Source: Asaia bogorensis (GTDB lineage: Bacteria; Pseudomonadota; Alphaproteobacteria; Acetobacterales; Acetobacteraceae). From it: a stretch of DNA of 9,735 nucleotides. The notes beneath the pieces were generated by a model that saw only the letters and a program-made list of their open reading frames with translations, had not been told where the DNA came from and did not search any database. The DNA is taken from NCBI GenBank assembly GCA_945874515.1, contig CAMCHA010000051.1, positions 1 to 9,735 of the forward strand. Direction: 5' to 3'. This document shows positions 1 to 7,018 of this stretch, piece after piece (within the stretch, counting starts at the first letter, position 1; each line of letters opens with the position of its first letter). The translations under genes were made by a program, and so were the position numbers.

Positions 1-209
1 CCGGTGTTTTCGACGGCACTTTGACCGCCACAGGCAATCTGATCATCCGCGCCACTGGCCGCGTGCTGGGCGTAGCGCGGTCGCGCCGCCTTTCCGTGGA
101 AGATGGCGGCCAGCTTACCGGGCGCATGGAAATGATCACCGATGCGCCGGTCAGCAGCCCGATGGCCGTGGCCTCGCCTGTGCGCGTGTTTGACTCAAGC
201 GACTCCTAA
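1..209 (+). CDS. Bactofilin (polymer-forming cytoskeletal protein), C-terminal fragment
   Basis: The reading frame is open from the left edge (first full codon at base 3) to a TAA at 207-209, so the N-terminus lies outside the window. The visible part has the short glycine-spaced hydrophobic repeats of the bactofilin beta-helix: GNLIIRATGRVLG, then LSVEDGGQLTGRMEM. A disordered Ser/Pro/Ala/Val tail of about 20 residues follows. Bactofilins are bacterial cytoskeletal proteins that polymerise without nucleotide and usually act at the inner face of the membrane in cell-shape or envelope processes. The TTG at 21 falls inside the repeat and is not a plausible start. The next gene begins 11-23 bases downstream, which suggests co-transcription. 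The family call rests on repeat pattern only, over about 68 residues, and is fairly but not fully secure. Confidence 0.72.
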   Translation, partial: GVFDGTLTATGNLIIRATGRVLGVARSRRLSVEDGGQLTGRMEMITDAPVSSPMAVASPVRVFDSSDS

Positions 210-232
210 CCCGGCGCCCGGTGCACCGAGCA

Positions 233-817
233 ATGCCGCCGAAAAGGTCGCCATCACGGCGCCCCTTTTCGGCGCGCATTTTTTTCCTTGGGCCGATGGG
301 CGCTGCGGGTTTGGCGCTTGTGGCCCTGCTGTTCAGTCCCGGCTGCCGCAAGGCCGAGGCTGAAGGCGCAACACTTGGTCTAGAACAGGCGCTGCGCGAC
401 ACCAAAGCGAGTTTGGCCGCGATTGGCGCGCCGCCGGCGGCTGAAGCACCACCCGTTGCGCGTGCAGCTTCATTGCCCGCACCGCCAAGCAGCGACAATG
501 GACCGCGCCGCCAAGGAGCTACCAGCCCACCTGACGCCGCTATCGCCTTGCAAGGCCGCGACCCTGAGGCTGTGATCTCAGCCCTCGGTGAACCGGCGCT
601 CCGGCGGCGTGAAGGCAATGCGGAGGTCTGGCTTTATCAGGCGCCGGATTGCCGGCTTGATCTGGTGTTTTACCCGGAAGATGCGCGGCTGGTGCTGGCC
701 CATGCGGCTGCCCGGGCCCATGGCGCGCGGCGCCTGACGGAATCGGCCTGCATGGCGACCATTGCGCGCGCGCCCAACCCACCGCCCTGGACCGCGCCGG
801 GCAGCGGCGGGGGCTGA
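233..817 (+). CDS. Probable lipoprotein with SmpA/OmlA-like C-terminal segment (hypothetical)
   Basis: About 194 aa, starting from ATG 233; an in-frame GTG at 221 would add four residues, and no start has a clear ribosome binding site. A basic N-terminus (KRSPSRRPFSAR) leads into a hydrophobic stretch, GAAGLALVALLF, and then SPGC, an imperfect lipobox with the acceptor Cys near residue 38. This suggests an exported, possibly lipid-anchored envelope protein. An Ala/Pro-rich linker follows to about residue 105. The C-terminal part contains LGEPALRRREG, AEVWLYQ and CRLDLVFY, the 'LG.P..R...G...W.Y' pattern seen in SmpA/OmlA/BamE-like small domains. Two Cys residues (near 140 and 173) might form a disulfide. 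It sits between bactofilin and the AEC transporter, with only 9 bases before the latter. The coding call is strong; the lipoprotein call is moderate, and no precise function can be given. Confidence 0.7.
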   Translation: MPPKRSPSRRPFSARIFFLGPMGAAGLALVALLFSPGCRKAEAEGATLGLEQALRDTKASLAAIGAPPAAEAPPVARAASLPAPPSSDNGPRRQGATSPPDAAIALQGRDPEAVISALGEPALRRREGNAEVWLYQAPDCRLDLVFYPEDARLVLAHAAARAHGARRLTESACMATIARAPNPPPWTAPGSGGG

Positions 818-826
818 ACAGCGCGC

Positions 827-1741
827 ATGAATCTTTGGCTTGATGCCTTCGTGCCGGCTTTCGCGCTGCTTGGCTTGGGCGCTTTGCTGCGGCGTGTGCT
901 GCTGCCCTTGGATGCGGTTTGGGCGGGCATGGAAAAGCTGATCTATTGGGTGCTGCTGCCGAGCCTCATTCTTTCCGCTTTGGCGGCGCTGGATCCCTCA
1001 AGCCTGCCGCTGGGCGCCATGGCCTTCACCATTTGGGGCGCGCTTGCCACCGGCACGCTGATTTCCGTGCTGCTGGCGCGCTTCATGGGGCATGGGCATG
1101 CGGCCATGACGTCTGTCCTGCAGGGCGGCATTCGCTTCAATAACCTGATGGGCTTCGCCATTGTGGGCGCGATTTTCGGCGCCGAGGGCGTCAGTTTCGG
1201 CGCCGTTGCCACCGGCATCATTGTGCCCTTTGTGCAGAGCGTCACCACGCTTGCCTTCGCCATGGATGGCAGCCGGGGCCGGCCAAAGCCGCTGGTGATC
1301 CTGCGGCAATTGATCCTGAACCCGCTGATCATTGCCTGCATCCTTGGCTTCACCGTTGCGGCCCTGGGCGGCTTTCCGCCTGGCGTGAAGCCAACCATCC
1401 AAGCATTGGGCCGGGCGTCTGTCGCGCTTGGTTTGCTGTGTGTTGGCGCGGCGCTATCCTGGGAGAGTTTCACCGATCGCCTGCCGACACAGGCGTTGAC
1501 GGGCGTTTTGAAGCTGATTGGCATGCCTGCCATCACCTATGCGCTGGGCAGCTTAGTAGGCCTGCCGCCCCTGCCCTTGGCGGCGGCGGTTATCTTTATG
1601 GCGCTGCCCACGGCGGCTACTTCTTATGTGATGGCGCGCGCCATGGGCGGCGATGCCAAGCTGATGGCCGCCATCACCACCACGGAGCATATCGCCTCCA
1701 TCCTGACCTTGCCATTTTGGGTCATTTTGGTAATAGGTTGA
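827..1741 (+). CDS. AEC (auxin efflux carrier) family transporter
   Basis: This 304-aa protein, the usual length for the family, is hydrophobic almost throughout and shows about ten potential membrane segments. Examples are residues 5-23, 35-55, 66-86, 106-128, 164-181, 196-212, 228-245, 250-268 and 286-304. Family-typical features are the N-terminal FALLGLGALLRR, the WAGMEKLIYWVLLP stretch before helix 2, RFNNLMGF (103-110), LILNPLIIA (162-170) and ALPTAATSYVMA (259-270). Bacterial AEC members studied to date include malonate and other small organic-acid carriers, and they sit in the inner membrane. The substrate cannot be deduced here. ATG 827 lies 9 bases after the previous stop with only a G-rich weak Shine-Dalgarno, so translation may be coupled. 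Although catabolic genes lie nearby, it is separated from them by one gene and opposite orientation, so a shared pathway is only a possibility. Confidence 0.88.
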   Translation: MNLWLDAFVPAFALLGLGALLRRVLLPLDAVWAGMEKLIYWVLLPSLILSALAALDPSSLPLGAMAFTIWGALATGTLISVLLARFMGHGHAAMTSVLQGGIRFNNLMGFAIVGAIFGAEGVSFGAVATGIIVPFVQSVTTLAFAMDGSRGRPKPLVILRQLILNPLIIACILGFTVAALGGFPPGVKPTIQALGRASVALGLLCVGAALSWESFTDRLPTQALTGVLKLIGMPAITYALGSLVGLPPLPLAAAVIFMALPTAATSYVMARAMGGDAKLMAAITTTEHIASILTLPFWVILVIG

Positions 1742-1808
1742 TTAGGAAATAGGCAATCCATCGCCTTCCGCGATGATCATCACAAACACATTCTTGGGAT
1801 CAAGACAC

Positions 1809-2270
1809 ATGTATCATTGGATTTTCGTGTTTCTGCTTGGCCTTGGCGGCACCAGCTTGGCGCAAAGCCTGCCGTCCCCTGTGGCGCCTAGCGCCCCGGC
1901 TGCAAGTGGCGCACCGGTTACCGCCGCGCCACAAGTAGTGGCCCCAGTGCAAGCGCCTGCTGTTGCCGCGCCACAAGTGGTGGCCCCGGCGCAAGCGCCT
2001 GCTGCTGCCGCGCCGGCTGCCGCGACGGCGGAACCAACCCTGACCGACCGCGCCGGTGCTGCGGTGGGCAAGGCGGCCGACGAAGCCACCTCGGCCTTTG
2101 GTCGCGCCATGAATTGGACCGGCCGCCAACTGGAAGACGCTGGACAATGGGCCATCAAGCAGGGTGAACACATCGCAAGCGACACGCCGCACACGGCGGC
2201 TGCCCCCGCTGCATCAGCAGCGCCTGCCGCGCCAGCGCAGCCCTTGCCGGCGCCTGTGCCGGTACGCTGA
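1809..2270 (+). CDS. Small secreted/periplasmic Ala/Pro-rich protein (hypothetical)
   Basis: Not recognised as a named family. I prefer ATG 1809 (153 aa) over ATG 1773 because it gives a classic signal peptide: MYHWIFVFLLGLGGTSLAQ, with likely cleavage around residues 18-19. The upstream start would add twelve residues in front of it; neither start has a clear ribosome binding site. The mature part has a low-complexity Ala/Pro/Val/Gln region (about residues 20-85) that includes two copies of a 14-residue unit. Then comes a more ordered segment of about 45 residues (DRAGAAVGKAADEATSAFGR to WAIKQGEHIAS) likely to form amphipathic helices, and a second Ala/Pro tail. It was probably exported to the periplasm or envelope and may be a flexible linker-type protein. 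Codon usage matches its neighbours. It converges with hyuA, with 12 bases between the stop codons. Confidence 0.68.
   Translation: MYHWIFVFLLGLGGTSLAQSLPSPVAPSAPAASGAPVTAAPQVVAPVQAPAVAAPQVVAPAQAPAAAAPAAATAEPTLTDRAGAAVGKAADEATSAFGRAMNWTGRQLEDAGQWAIKQGEHIASDTPHTAAAPAASAAPAAPAQPLPAPVPVR
1923..2006 (+). repeat. Two tandem 42-bp coding repeats
   Basis: Copies at 1923-1964 and 1965-2006 start with GCCGCGCCACAAGT and differ at only a few bases. They encode AAPQVVAPVQAPAV and AAPQVVAPAQAPAA. A third, degenerate start (GCCGCGCCGGCTGCC) follows at 2007. The unit is in frame (14 codons), so changes in copy number would alter linker length without breaking the gene. Confidence 0.85.
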
Positions 2271-2282
2271 GCGGATTCGGCG

Positions 2283-4337
2283 CTACGCCTGATCCGGTAG
2301 CGTGATCTCCAGCCAGCCGCGCGCATCCATGCGCGCGGCATCACCCGGCAGCAGCAGCACGGTTGTGGTATCGCTTTCCACAATAGCCGGCCCCGCCACC
2401 GCCTGATCCGCGCCAAGCGCGGCGAAGTCATAGACCGGCACCTCGGCGGGTCCGCCTTCCAACATGACGCGGCGCGCGCCACGCGGCGCCACCATGCCCC
2501 TCGCTGCCTTGCCGGCCGGTGCCGGCATTGGCGGCAAGCGCCCAATCACCGCGAGCCTGGCATTCACCAGCACCACTTCTTCCTGACGTAGCGCATAGGT
2601 GAACAGCGCTTCATGCCGCGCATGGAAGGCATCACGCAGCCGATCGGCAAGCCCAGCGCCTTCCCAGGCGACATGATCCAAAGGCACGGCGATATCAAAA
2701 ACCTGTTCGCCATAGCGCATATCCGCCGCGCGGCGCGTTTCCACCGCACCGCCAAACCAGCTTGCGACCCTCGCGCGGCCTTCTTCTTCCAAGGCCGCCC
2801 AAATGCTGCGCAGCGCGGCATCATCGGGCACGCCGCCTGTGTTCAATTCGCTGCGCGCCATCTCATACCGCAAATCGGTGTGCAGCATGCCCCAGGCAGA
2901 AAGCCCGGCGGCGAAGAAGGGTACAGCGACGCGCTTCATGCTGAGTTCGCGCGCCACCGCGCTGGCATGCAGCCCCGCCGCACCGCCGAAAGACAGCAGA
3001 CAGAAATCGCGCGGATCAACGCCGCGCCGCACAGTCGCCACGCGAATCCCATCCGCCATGCGGATGTTCGCCAAGCGATGCACGCCCGCCGCAGCCGCCA
3101 TGGCATCCAGCCCAAGCTTGGCGCCGAGCGCTGCAAAGGCGCGCTCTGCCGCCGCCATATCCAGCTTGCGCTTGCCACCCAGAAAATTCGCGGCATCCAG
3201 ATAGCCCAGCACCAGATTGGCATCCGTCACCGCTGGTTCGGTGCCGCCCTGCCCATAGGCCGCTGGCCCAGGCACCGCGCCGGCGCTGCGAGGACCCACC
3301 TGCAACGTACCACCCGCACCAACATGGCCGATGGAACCACCGCCCGCGCCAAGGGTCACGATATCCAGGCTTTCAAGCGCGATGCGTTCGCCGGCTATAT
3401 CGCGGCCACGGCCAAGCGCGGCATCGCCTTCCTGGATCAGCGCGATATCGGTGGAGGTGCCGCCAACATCAAAAGTGATCAAATCCTGTCCGAGGCCGCG
3501 TTCCGCCAGCGCCACACCAGCCGCAACGCCACCCGCCGGTCCTGACAGCGCCGTGCCCGCCGCCAGGCGCGCCGCTTCTTCCACCGGCGCGACACCACCA
3601 TGGGAGAGGATCACGAAAACCGGCCCGCCATAGCCCGCCTGTTCCAACCGCCCGCGCAGCCGCGCCAGATAACGAGACACAATCGGCCCCACATAGGCAT
3701 TCACCGCCGCGGTCGAAAACCGTTCAAATTCCTTGATCTGCGGCAGAACCTCGGCAGAAGTCGTGACGAAAACCCCAGGCAGCGCCAAGCGCAACGCCTC
3801 GGCGGCGGCGTCTTCATGCTGCGCATCGCGCCAGGAATGGAGGAAACACACCGCAACGGCTTCCACATTTTCCGCACGCAATTGCGCGATGGCGGCATTG
3901 AGGGAGGCGTGATCCAGCGGGATTTCCACCCGCCCATCCGGGCGCAGTCTTTCCCGCACCGCAAGCCGCAAGCGGCGCGGCACAAGCGCGGGGGCGGCGG
4001 GCAGGCGCATATTATAGCGCTCAGGCTTCAGCCCTTCGCGCATTTCAATCACATCGCGATGCCCTTCCGTGGTGAGCATCGCAATCTTCGCCCCCTTGCG
4101 TTCCAAAAGCGCATTGGTGGCAACCGTGGTGCCATGGACGATGCGTTCTGTCTGCCGCAGCAGATCGGCAAGCGAGACACCAAGGGTTTCTGCGAGGACG
4201 ACAAGCCCCGCGACCACGCCTTCCGATTGATCGGCAGGTGTGCTCGCCGCCTTGGCGAGGGTTGTCGTGCCATCAGCGGCGACGCAGACCACATCGGTGA
4301 AAGTGCCGCCGACATCAACGCCGATGCGATAGGTCAT
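2283..4337 (-). CDS. hyuA: Hydantoinase/oxoprolinase family protein, subunit A
   Basis: At 684 aa this is the usual length for N-methylhydantoinase/5-oxoprolinase A-type subunits. It has an N-terminal phosphate-binding ASKHA-type motif, GVDVGGTFTD (residues 6-15), and HGTTVATNALLERKG (68-82). A second nucleotide-fold half carries LSGPAGG (264-270), FDVGGTSTDIAL (289-300), GAGGGSIGHVG (330-340) and SFGGAAGLHA (449-458). A C-terminal domain follows. Family members couple ATP hydrolysis to opening of cyclic amides (hydantoins, 5-oxoproline), and relatives carboxylate ketones such as acetone or acetophenone. The substrate here is not determinable. The ATG overlaps the hyuB stop as ATGA (4334-4337), indicating translational coupling and a two-subunit complex. 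No frameshift or missing nucleotide-binding motif is seen. The symbol is a family name and does not imply proven hydantoin activity. Confidence 0.93.
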   Translation of the reverse strand: MTYRIGVDVGGTFTDVVCVAADGTTTLAKAASTPADQSEGVVAGLVVLAETLGVSLADLLRQTERIVHGTTVATNALLERKGAKIAMLTTEGHRDVIEMREGLKPERYNMRLPAAPALVPRRLRLAVRERLRPDGRVEIPLDHASLNAAIAQLRAENVEAVAVCFLHSWRDAQHEDAAAEALRLALPGVFVTTSAEVLPQIKEFERFSTAAVNAYVGPIVSRYLARLRGRLEQAGYGGPVFVILSHGGVAPVEEAARLAAGTALSGPAGGVAAGVALAERGLGQDLITFDVGGTSTDIALIQEGDAALGRGRDIAGERIALESLDIVTLGAGGGSIGHVGAGGTLQVGPRSAGAVPGPAAYGQGGTEPAVTDANLVLGYLDAANFLGGKRKLDMAAAERAFAALGAKLGLDAMAAAAGVHRLANIRMADGIRVATVRRGVDPRDFCLLSFGGAAGLHASAVARELSMKRVAVPFFAAGLSAWGMLHTDLRYEMARSELNTGGVPDDAALRSIWAALEEEGRARVASWFGGAVETRRAADMRYGEQVFDIAVPLDHVAWEGAGLADRLRDAFHARHEALFTYALRQEEVVLVNARLAVIGRLPPMPAPAGKAARGMVAPRGARRVMLEGGPAEVPVYDFAALGADQAVAGPAIVESDTTTVLLLPGDAARMDARGWLEITLPDQA

Positions 4338-5980
4338 ACCAAACCCTCCGCCGCATCGGCCGCGCGCGCGGCAGGGTCGCGTTTTTCAGGCGGCCCCCAA
4401 CCGCCGCCGCCGCCCGAGAGCACATGCAGTTGATCCCCGGGTGCCAACGGAATGCCGACTTCCTTGGTGCGCAAATCGCGCGAGGTGCCATCGGCGCGTT
4501 CCAGTCGATAATGATGCGGCAGGCCATCCTTGCCGCCCAGCATTCCCGCTGCGCCATAGCGCACGCCATCACCCGCGGTATTCGCCACTGACGGACCATC
4601 AGTTTCCAGCTTCAGCAGCAAATCCCCGCCGAGCCCACCGCGATATGTGCCATCACCCGCGCTGCCGGGGCGGACTTCATGGCGCGCAAAATACAGCGGG
4701 AAACGCGCTTCCGCCATTTCCACACTGCCGAATTTCAAACCACCGGCGGAATGCCATTCCCCAGCAGTGGACCAGCCATCGCCGCCGGAAGAACCGCCGC
4801 CCCCTGGCCGCGCATGGAACAAGTGCCAGACAAAAAAGCGCCCCGGACGGCGCGGATCGCGCCCCTTAATCGCCACGCGAAAGCGCCGCCCCCAACCGCC
4901 CATGGCGCGATCCGGGCAGGCATTTGCCAACGCCTTCACCACCGCTTCCACAATCTCATTCGAACAATGCGATGTGCACATGGTCACCGGCGCGCCTTCG
5001 CTCGCCCACACCACGGTGCCTTCGCGCGCCTTGATCGTGAGGGGCCGGAAGCAGCCATCATTCTTCGCCACTTCTGGATCGAGCAGGAAGGCGAGTGCCA
5101 TGCGCACTGCACTCGCCATATTCGGATAGGATGAATTGACGAAGCCTGGCGTTTGCGGCGCGCTTTCCGTGAGGTCCACGGTCAAATGATCGCCTTGTTT
5201 CGTGACGCGTGCGCGAATGGCGATATCATTGCCACCAAAGCCATCATCATCCAGAAATGCCTCTCCAAGCCAGGTGCCATCGGCCCAGGTGGAAATGATG
5301 CGCCTGGTATGGGCTTCCGCCAGCGCCAGAATCGCATCAACGGCGGCAACGGTAGTATCCGCGCCATAGCGTGCCAGCAGCGACAGCAGGCGCTTTTCAC
5401 CAAGATGCGCCGCACCAATCATCGCCATCAGATCACCGCGCACATCACGTGCAAGCCGAGTATTGGTGATGATCATACGCACCAAATCTTCGCGCGGCAG
5501 GCGCCCCTGGCCGAGCAGGATGGGCGGTACGCGCAGCCCTTCCTGCCAAATCTCCGTCGCGCCTGGATTATAGCCACCATGCGTGGCGCCGCCGATATCC
5601 GTGTGATGCGCGCGCACGACCGACCAGAACACGATGCGCCCTTCGGCAAAGACTGGCACAATGGCGGTGAGGTCCGGCAAATGCGACCCGCCATGATAGG
5701 GGTCGTTCAGCAGATAAATATCGCCTTCCTTGACGCTATCGCCAAAGGCATCGCGCACCGCCTGCACGGCAAAGGGCATGGCGCCCACATGCACCGGGAT
5801 ATGGTCCGCCTGCGCCACCAGCCGCGCTTCGGCATCACACAGCGCAATCGAGAAATCGCGCGACGAGTTCAGGATTTGCGAATAGGCGGTGCGCAGCATT
5901 GCCTCCCCCATTTCCTCCACAATGGCGCGGAAGCGGTTATCGAGGACCGAGAGCGTGACGGGATCAGGGGCGGTTTTCAT
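4334..5980 (-). CDS. hyuB: Hydantoinase/oxoprolinase family protein, subunit B
   Basis: This 548-aa protein is within the normal range for HyuB-type subunits. The start MKTAPDPVTLSVLDNRFRAI and the run EMGEAMLRTAYS are family hallmarks. Further landmarks are LNDPYHGGSHLPD (91-103) and RAHHTDIGGATHGG (123-136), whose His and Asp residues are candidates for metal or substrate binding. Near the C-terminus are GTYRGGLGGDLLL and a glycine-rich LSGGGGGWGPPEKRDP, the usual end of this family. It is the partner of HyuA and sits first in a two-gene minus-strand operon. The start codon is preceded at about 12 bases by GGGAG (minus strand, 5993-5997), an acceptable if distant ribosome binding site. The gene diverges from the SMP-30 gene across a 93-bp spacer. 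No closely linked third subunit, as in acetone carboxylase, is present, so the hydantoinase/oxoprolinase-like assignment is preferred. Confidence 0.93.
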   Translation of the reverse strand: MKTAPDPVTLSVLDNRFRAIVEEMGEAMLRTAYSQILNSSRDFSIALCDAEARLVAQADHIPVHVGAMPFAVQAVRDAFGDSVKEGDIYLLNDPYHGGSHLPDLTAIVPVFAEGRIVFWSVVRAHHTDIGGATHGGYNPGATEIWQEGLRVPPILLGQGRLPREDLVRMIITNTRLARDVRGDLMAMIGAAHLGEKRLLSLLARYGADTTVAAVDAILALAEAHTRRIISTWADGTWLGEAFLDDDGFGGNDIAIRARVTKQGDHLTVDLTESAPQTPGFVNSSYPNMASAVRMALAFLLDPEVAKNDGCFRPLTIKAREGTVVWASEGAPVTMCTSHCSNEIVEAVVKALANACPDRAMGGWGRRFRVAIKGRDPRRPGRFFVWHLFHARPGGGGSSGGDGWSTAGEWHSAGGLKFGSVEMAEARFPLYFARHEVRPGSAGDGTYRGGLGGDLLLKLETDGPSVANTAGDGVRYGAAGMLGGKDGLPHHYRLERADGTSRDLRTKEVGIPLAPGDQLHVLSGGGGGWGPPEKRDPAARAADAAEGLV

Positions 5981-6039
5981 GGGTGAAGGCTTCTCCCGAA
6001 GGCGCCTGACGTCAAGGCTTCGCAGCGGGGTAAAACAGG

Positions 6040-6053
6040 ACCATGATCATGGT
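6040..6053. promoter_or_regulatory. Perfect 14-bp palindrome, candidate operator
   Basis: ACCATGATCATGGT reads identically on both strands and lies 20 bases before the SMP-30 start codon, just upstream of its ribosome binding site. This size and symmetry fit a binding site for a homodimeric repressor such as a GntR- or TetR-type protein. No regulator gene is in the window and only one copy is seen at full length, so the function is inferred. Confidence 0.42.
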
Positions 6054-6062
6054 AACCGATAC

Positions 6063-6068
6063 AGGAGG
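6063..6068 (+). promoter_or_regulatory. Strong ribosome binding site (AGGAGG)
   Basis: A full consensus Shine-Dalgarno AGGAGG lies five bases before ATG 6074. It fixes the start of the SMP-30 gene and predicts efficient translation, in contrast to the weak sites of the left-block genes. Confidence 0.85.
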
Positions 6069-6073
6069 AAACC

Positions 6074-7012
6074 ATGACCGTTCATGTCGCCACACCCGAC
6101 CTCAAAATCCTGGCCGAGGGGCTGCGCTTCCCCGAAGGCCCTGTCGCCATGCCTGATGGGTCCGTGGCGCTGGTGGAGATTGAAGCGCGGCGCATCACGA
6201 AAGTGGCGCCCAATGGCACGAAAACCACCATCGCCACCGTGGAAGGCGCGCCGAATGGCCTCGCACTCGGGCCGAATGGCAGTTTTTACGTCTGCAATAA
6301 TGGCGGCTTCACTTGGCATGAGGAGCCCGGGATACTGCGCCCAAGCGGCCAATCACCGGATTATGCTGGCGGACGCATTGAAAAGATTGATGCCACGACC
6401 GGCAAGGTTGAAGCGCTGATCCGTGTTTGCGATGGGCGGCCTTTGCGTGGGCCGAATGATTTGATGTTCGATGGCAAGGGCGGATTTTGGTTCTCTGACC
6501 TCGGCAAGGTGCGCGCGCGGGATCGTGACCATGGCGGCGCCTATTGGGCATCAGAAGATGGATCGCGCGTGGTGGAAGCGGCCTTCCCAGTGTTCGGCGG
6601 CGCCAATGGCATTGGCATCAGCCCCGATGGCAAGACGCTTTATGTGGCCGAGACGGAAACCGGCCGGCTTTGGGCCTGGGATATTGAAGCGCCTGGTAAG
6701 TTGAAGAAGGAACCCTGGCCATCAAGCGCCGGTGGGCGCGTGCTGTGCCAATTCCCCGGCTATCGGCGGCTGGACAGCATCGCCATTGCCGCTTCGGGCA
6801 ATATCATTGTTGCGACGCTTGTGGCGGGGGAGATCACCACCGTCTCACCTGCTGGTGAGATTCTGCGCACCGTGAAAATGCCCGAACGCATGCCGACCAA
6901 TATCTGCTTCGGCGGGCCGGATATGCGCACGGCCTATATCACGCTGTCCAACACTGGGAAGTTGGTCGCGATGCAGTGGGATGAACCGGGGCTGCGCCTG
7001 CCGTATAATTGA
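6074..7012 (+). CDS. SMP-30/gluconolactonase/LRE family protein (probable lactonase)
   Basis: This 312-aa six-bladed beta-propeller protein is of typical length. It contains the residues expected for the divalent-metal site of the family: Glu21 in LRFPEGP, Asn128 in RGPNDLMFD, Asn179 in GANGIGISPDGKTLYVAET and Asp234 in RRLDSIAIA. The blade repeats (NGLALGPNGSFYV, KGGFWFSDLG, SGNIIVATL) are also visible. Members hydrolyse sugar or other lactones to hydroxy-acids, usually in the cytoplasm; no signal peptide is seen here. The gene is divergent from hyuBA and converges with the CoA-transferase gene with only 6 bases between stop codons. Its position suggests a lactone intermediate in the same pathway, but this is inference. 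The actual substrate is unknown, and some family members have other hydrolase activities. Confidence 0.9.
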   Translation: MTVHVATPDLKILAEGLRFPEGPVAMPDGSVALVEIEARRITKVAPNGTKTTIATVEGAPNGLALGPNGSFYVCNNGGFTWHEEPGILRPSGQSPDYAGGRIEKIDATTGKVEALIRVCDGRPLRGPNDLMFDGKGGFWFSDLGKVRARDRDHGGAYWASEDGSRVVEAAFPVFGGANGIGISPDGKTLYVAETETGRLWAWDIEAPGKLKKEPWPSSAGGRVLCQFPGYRRLDSIAIAASGNIIVATLVAGEITTVSPAGEILRTVKMPERMPTNICFGGPDMRTAYITLSNTGKLVAMQWDEPGLRLPYN

Positions 7013-7018
7013 GGAGCG

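Larger units (their letters stand above)
5981..6073. promoter_or_regulatory. Divergent intergenic control region (hyuBA / SMP-30 gene)
   Basis: These 93 bases separate two divergent starts and must hold both promoters if each side has its own. A TTGACG, resembling a sigma-70 -35 box, is readable on the minus strand at 6010-6015, but no good -10 box follows at the right spacing. The region contains the 8-bp palindrome TGACGTCA (6007-6014) and the 14-bp palindrome listed separately. An AGGAGG (6063-6068) for the SMP-30 gene closes it on the right. Promoter positions are not established by sequence alone. Confidence 0.55.

Noticed and set aside
943..1536. Minus-strand open frame opposite the AEC transporter (197 codons)
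   Set aside because: Antisense to a well-supported transporter; the translation has no family features and no ribosome binding site.
1772..1781. Palindrome GATGATCATC before the Ala/Pro-rich gene, compared with the 6040 dyad
   Set aside because: It shares only the 8-bp core ATGATCAT, which also occurs within hyuB coding sequence, so a shared operator is not supported.
2281..2302. Hairpin CGCTAC...GTAGCG at the convergent ends of the Ala/Pro-rich gene and hyuA, possible terminator
   Set aside because: Only 6-bp arms with a 10-base loop, inside the hyuA coding end and with no T-run on either strand; too weak to call.
2613..5986. Long plus-strand open frames opposite hyuA and hyuB (2613-3545, 3600-4433, 5153-5986; 277-310 codons)
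   Set aside because: They are codon-aligned antisense to the hyu genes, a frame that stays open because TTA, CTA and TCA codons are rare in this GC-rich genome. The translations are His/Arg-rich with no recognisable domain, and the sense strand has full family motifs.
7013..7018. Six-base gap between convergent SMP-30 and CoA-transferase genes checked for a bidirectional terminator
   Set aside because: No stem-loop or T-tract found in or around it; the transcripts may overlap, but nothing in the sequence shows termination.
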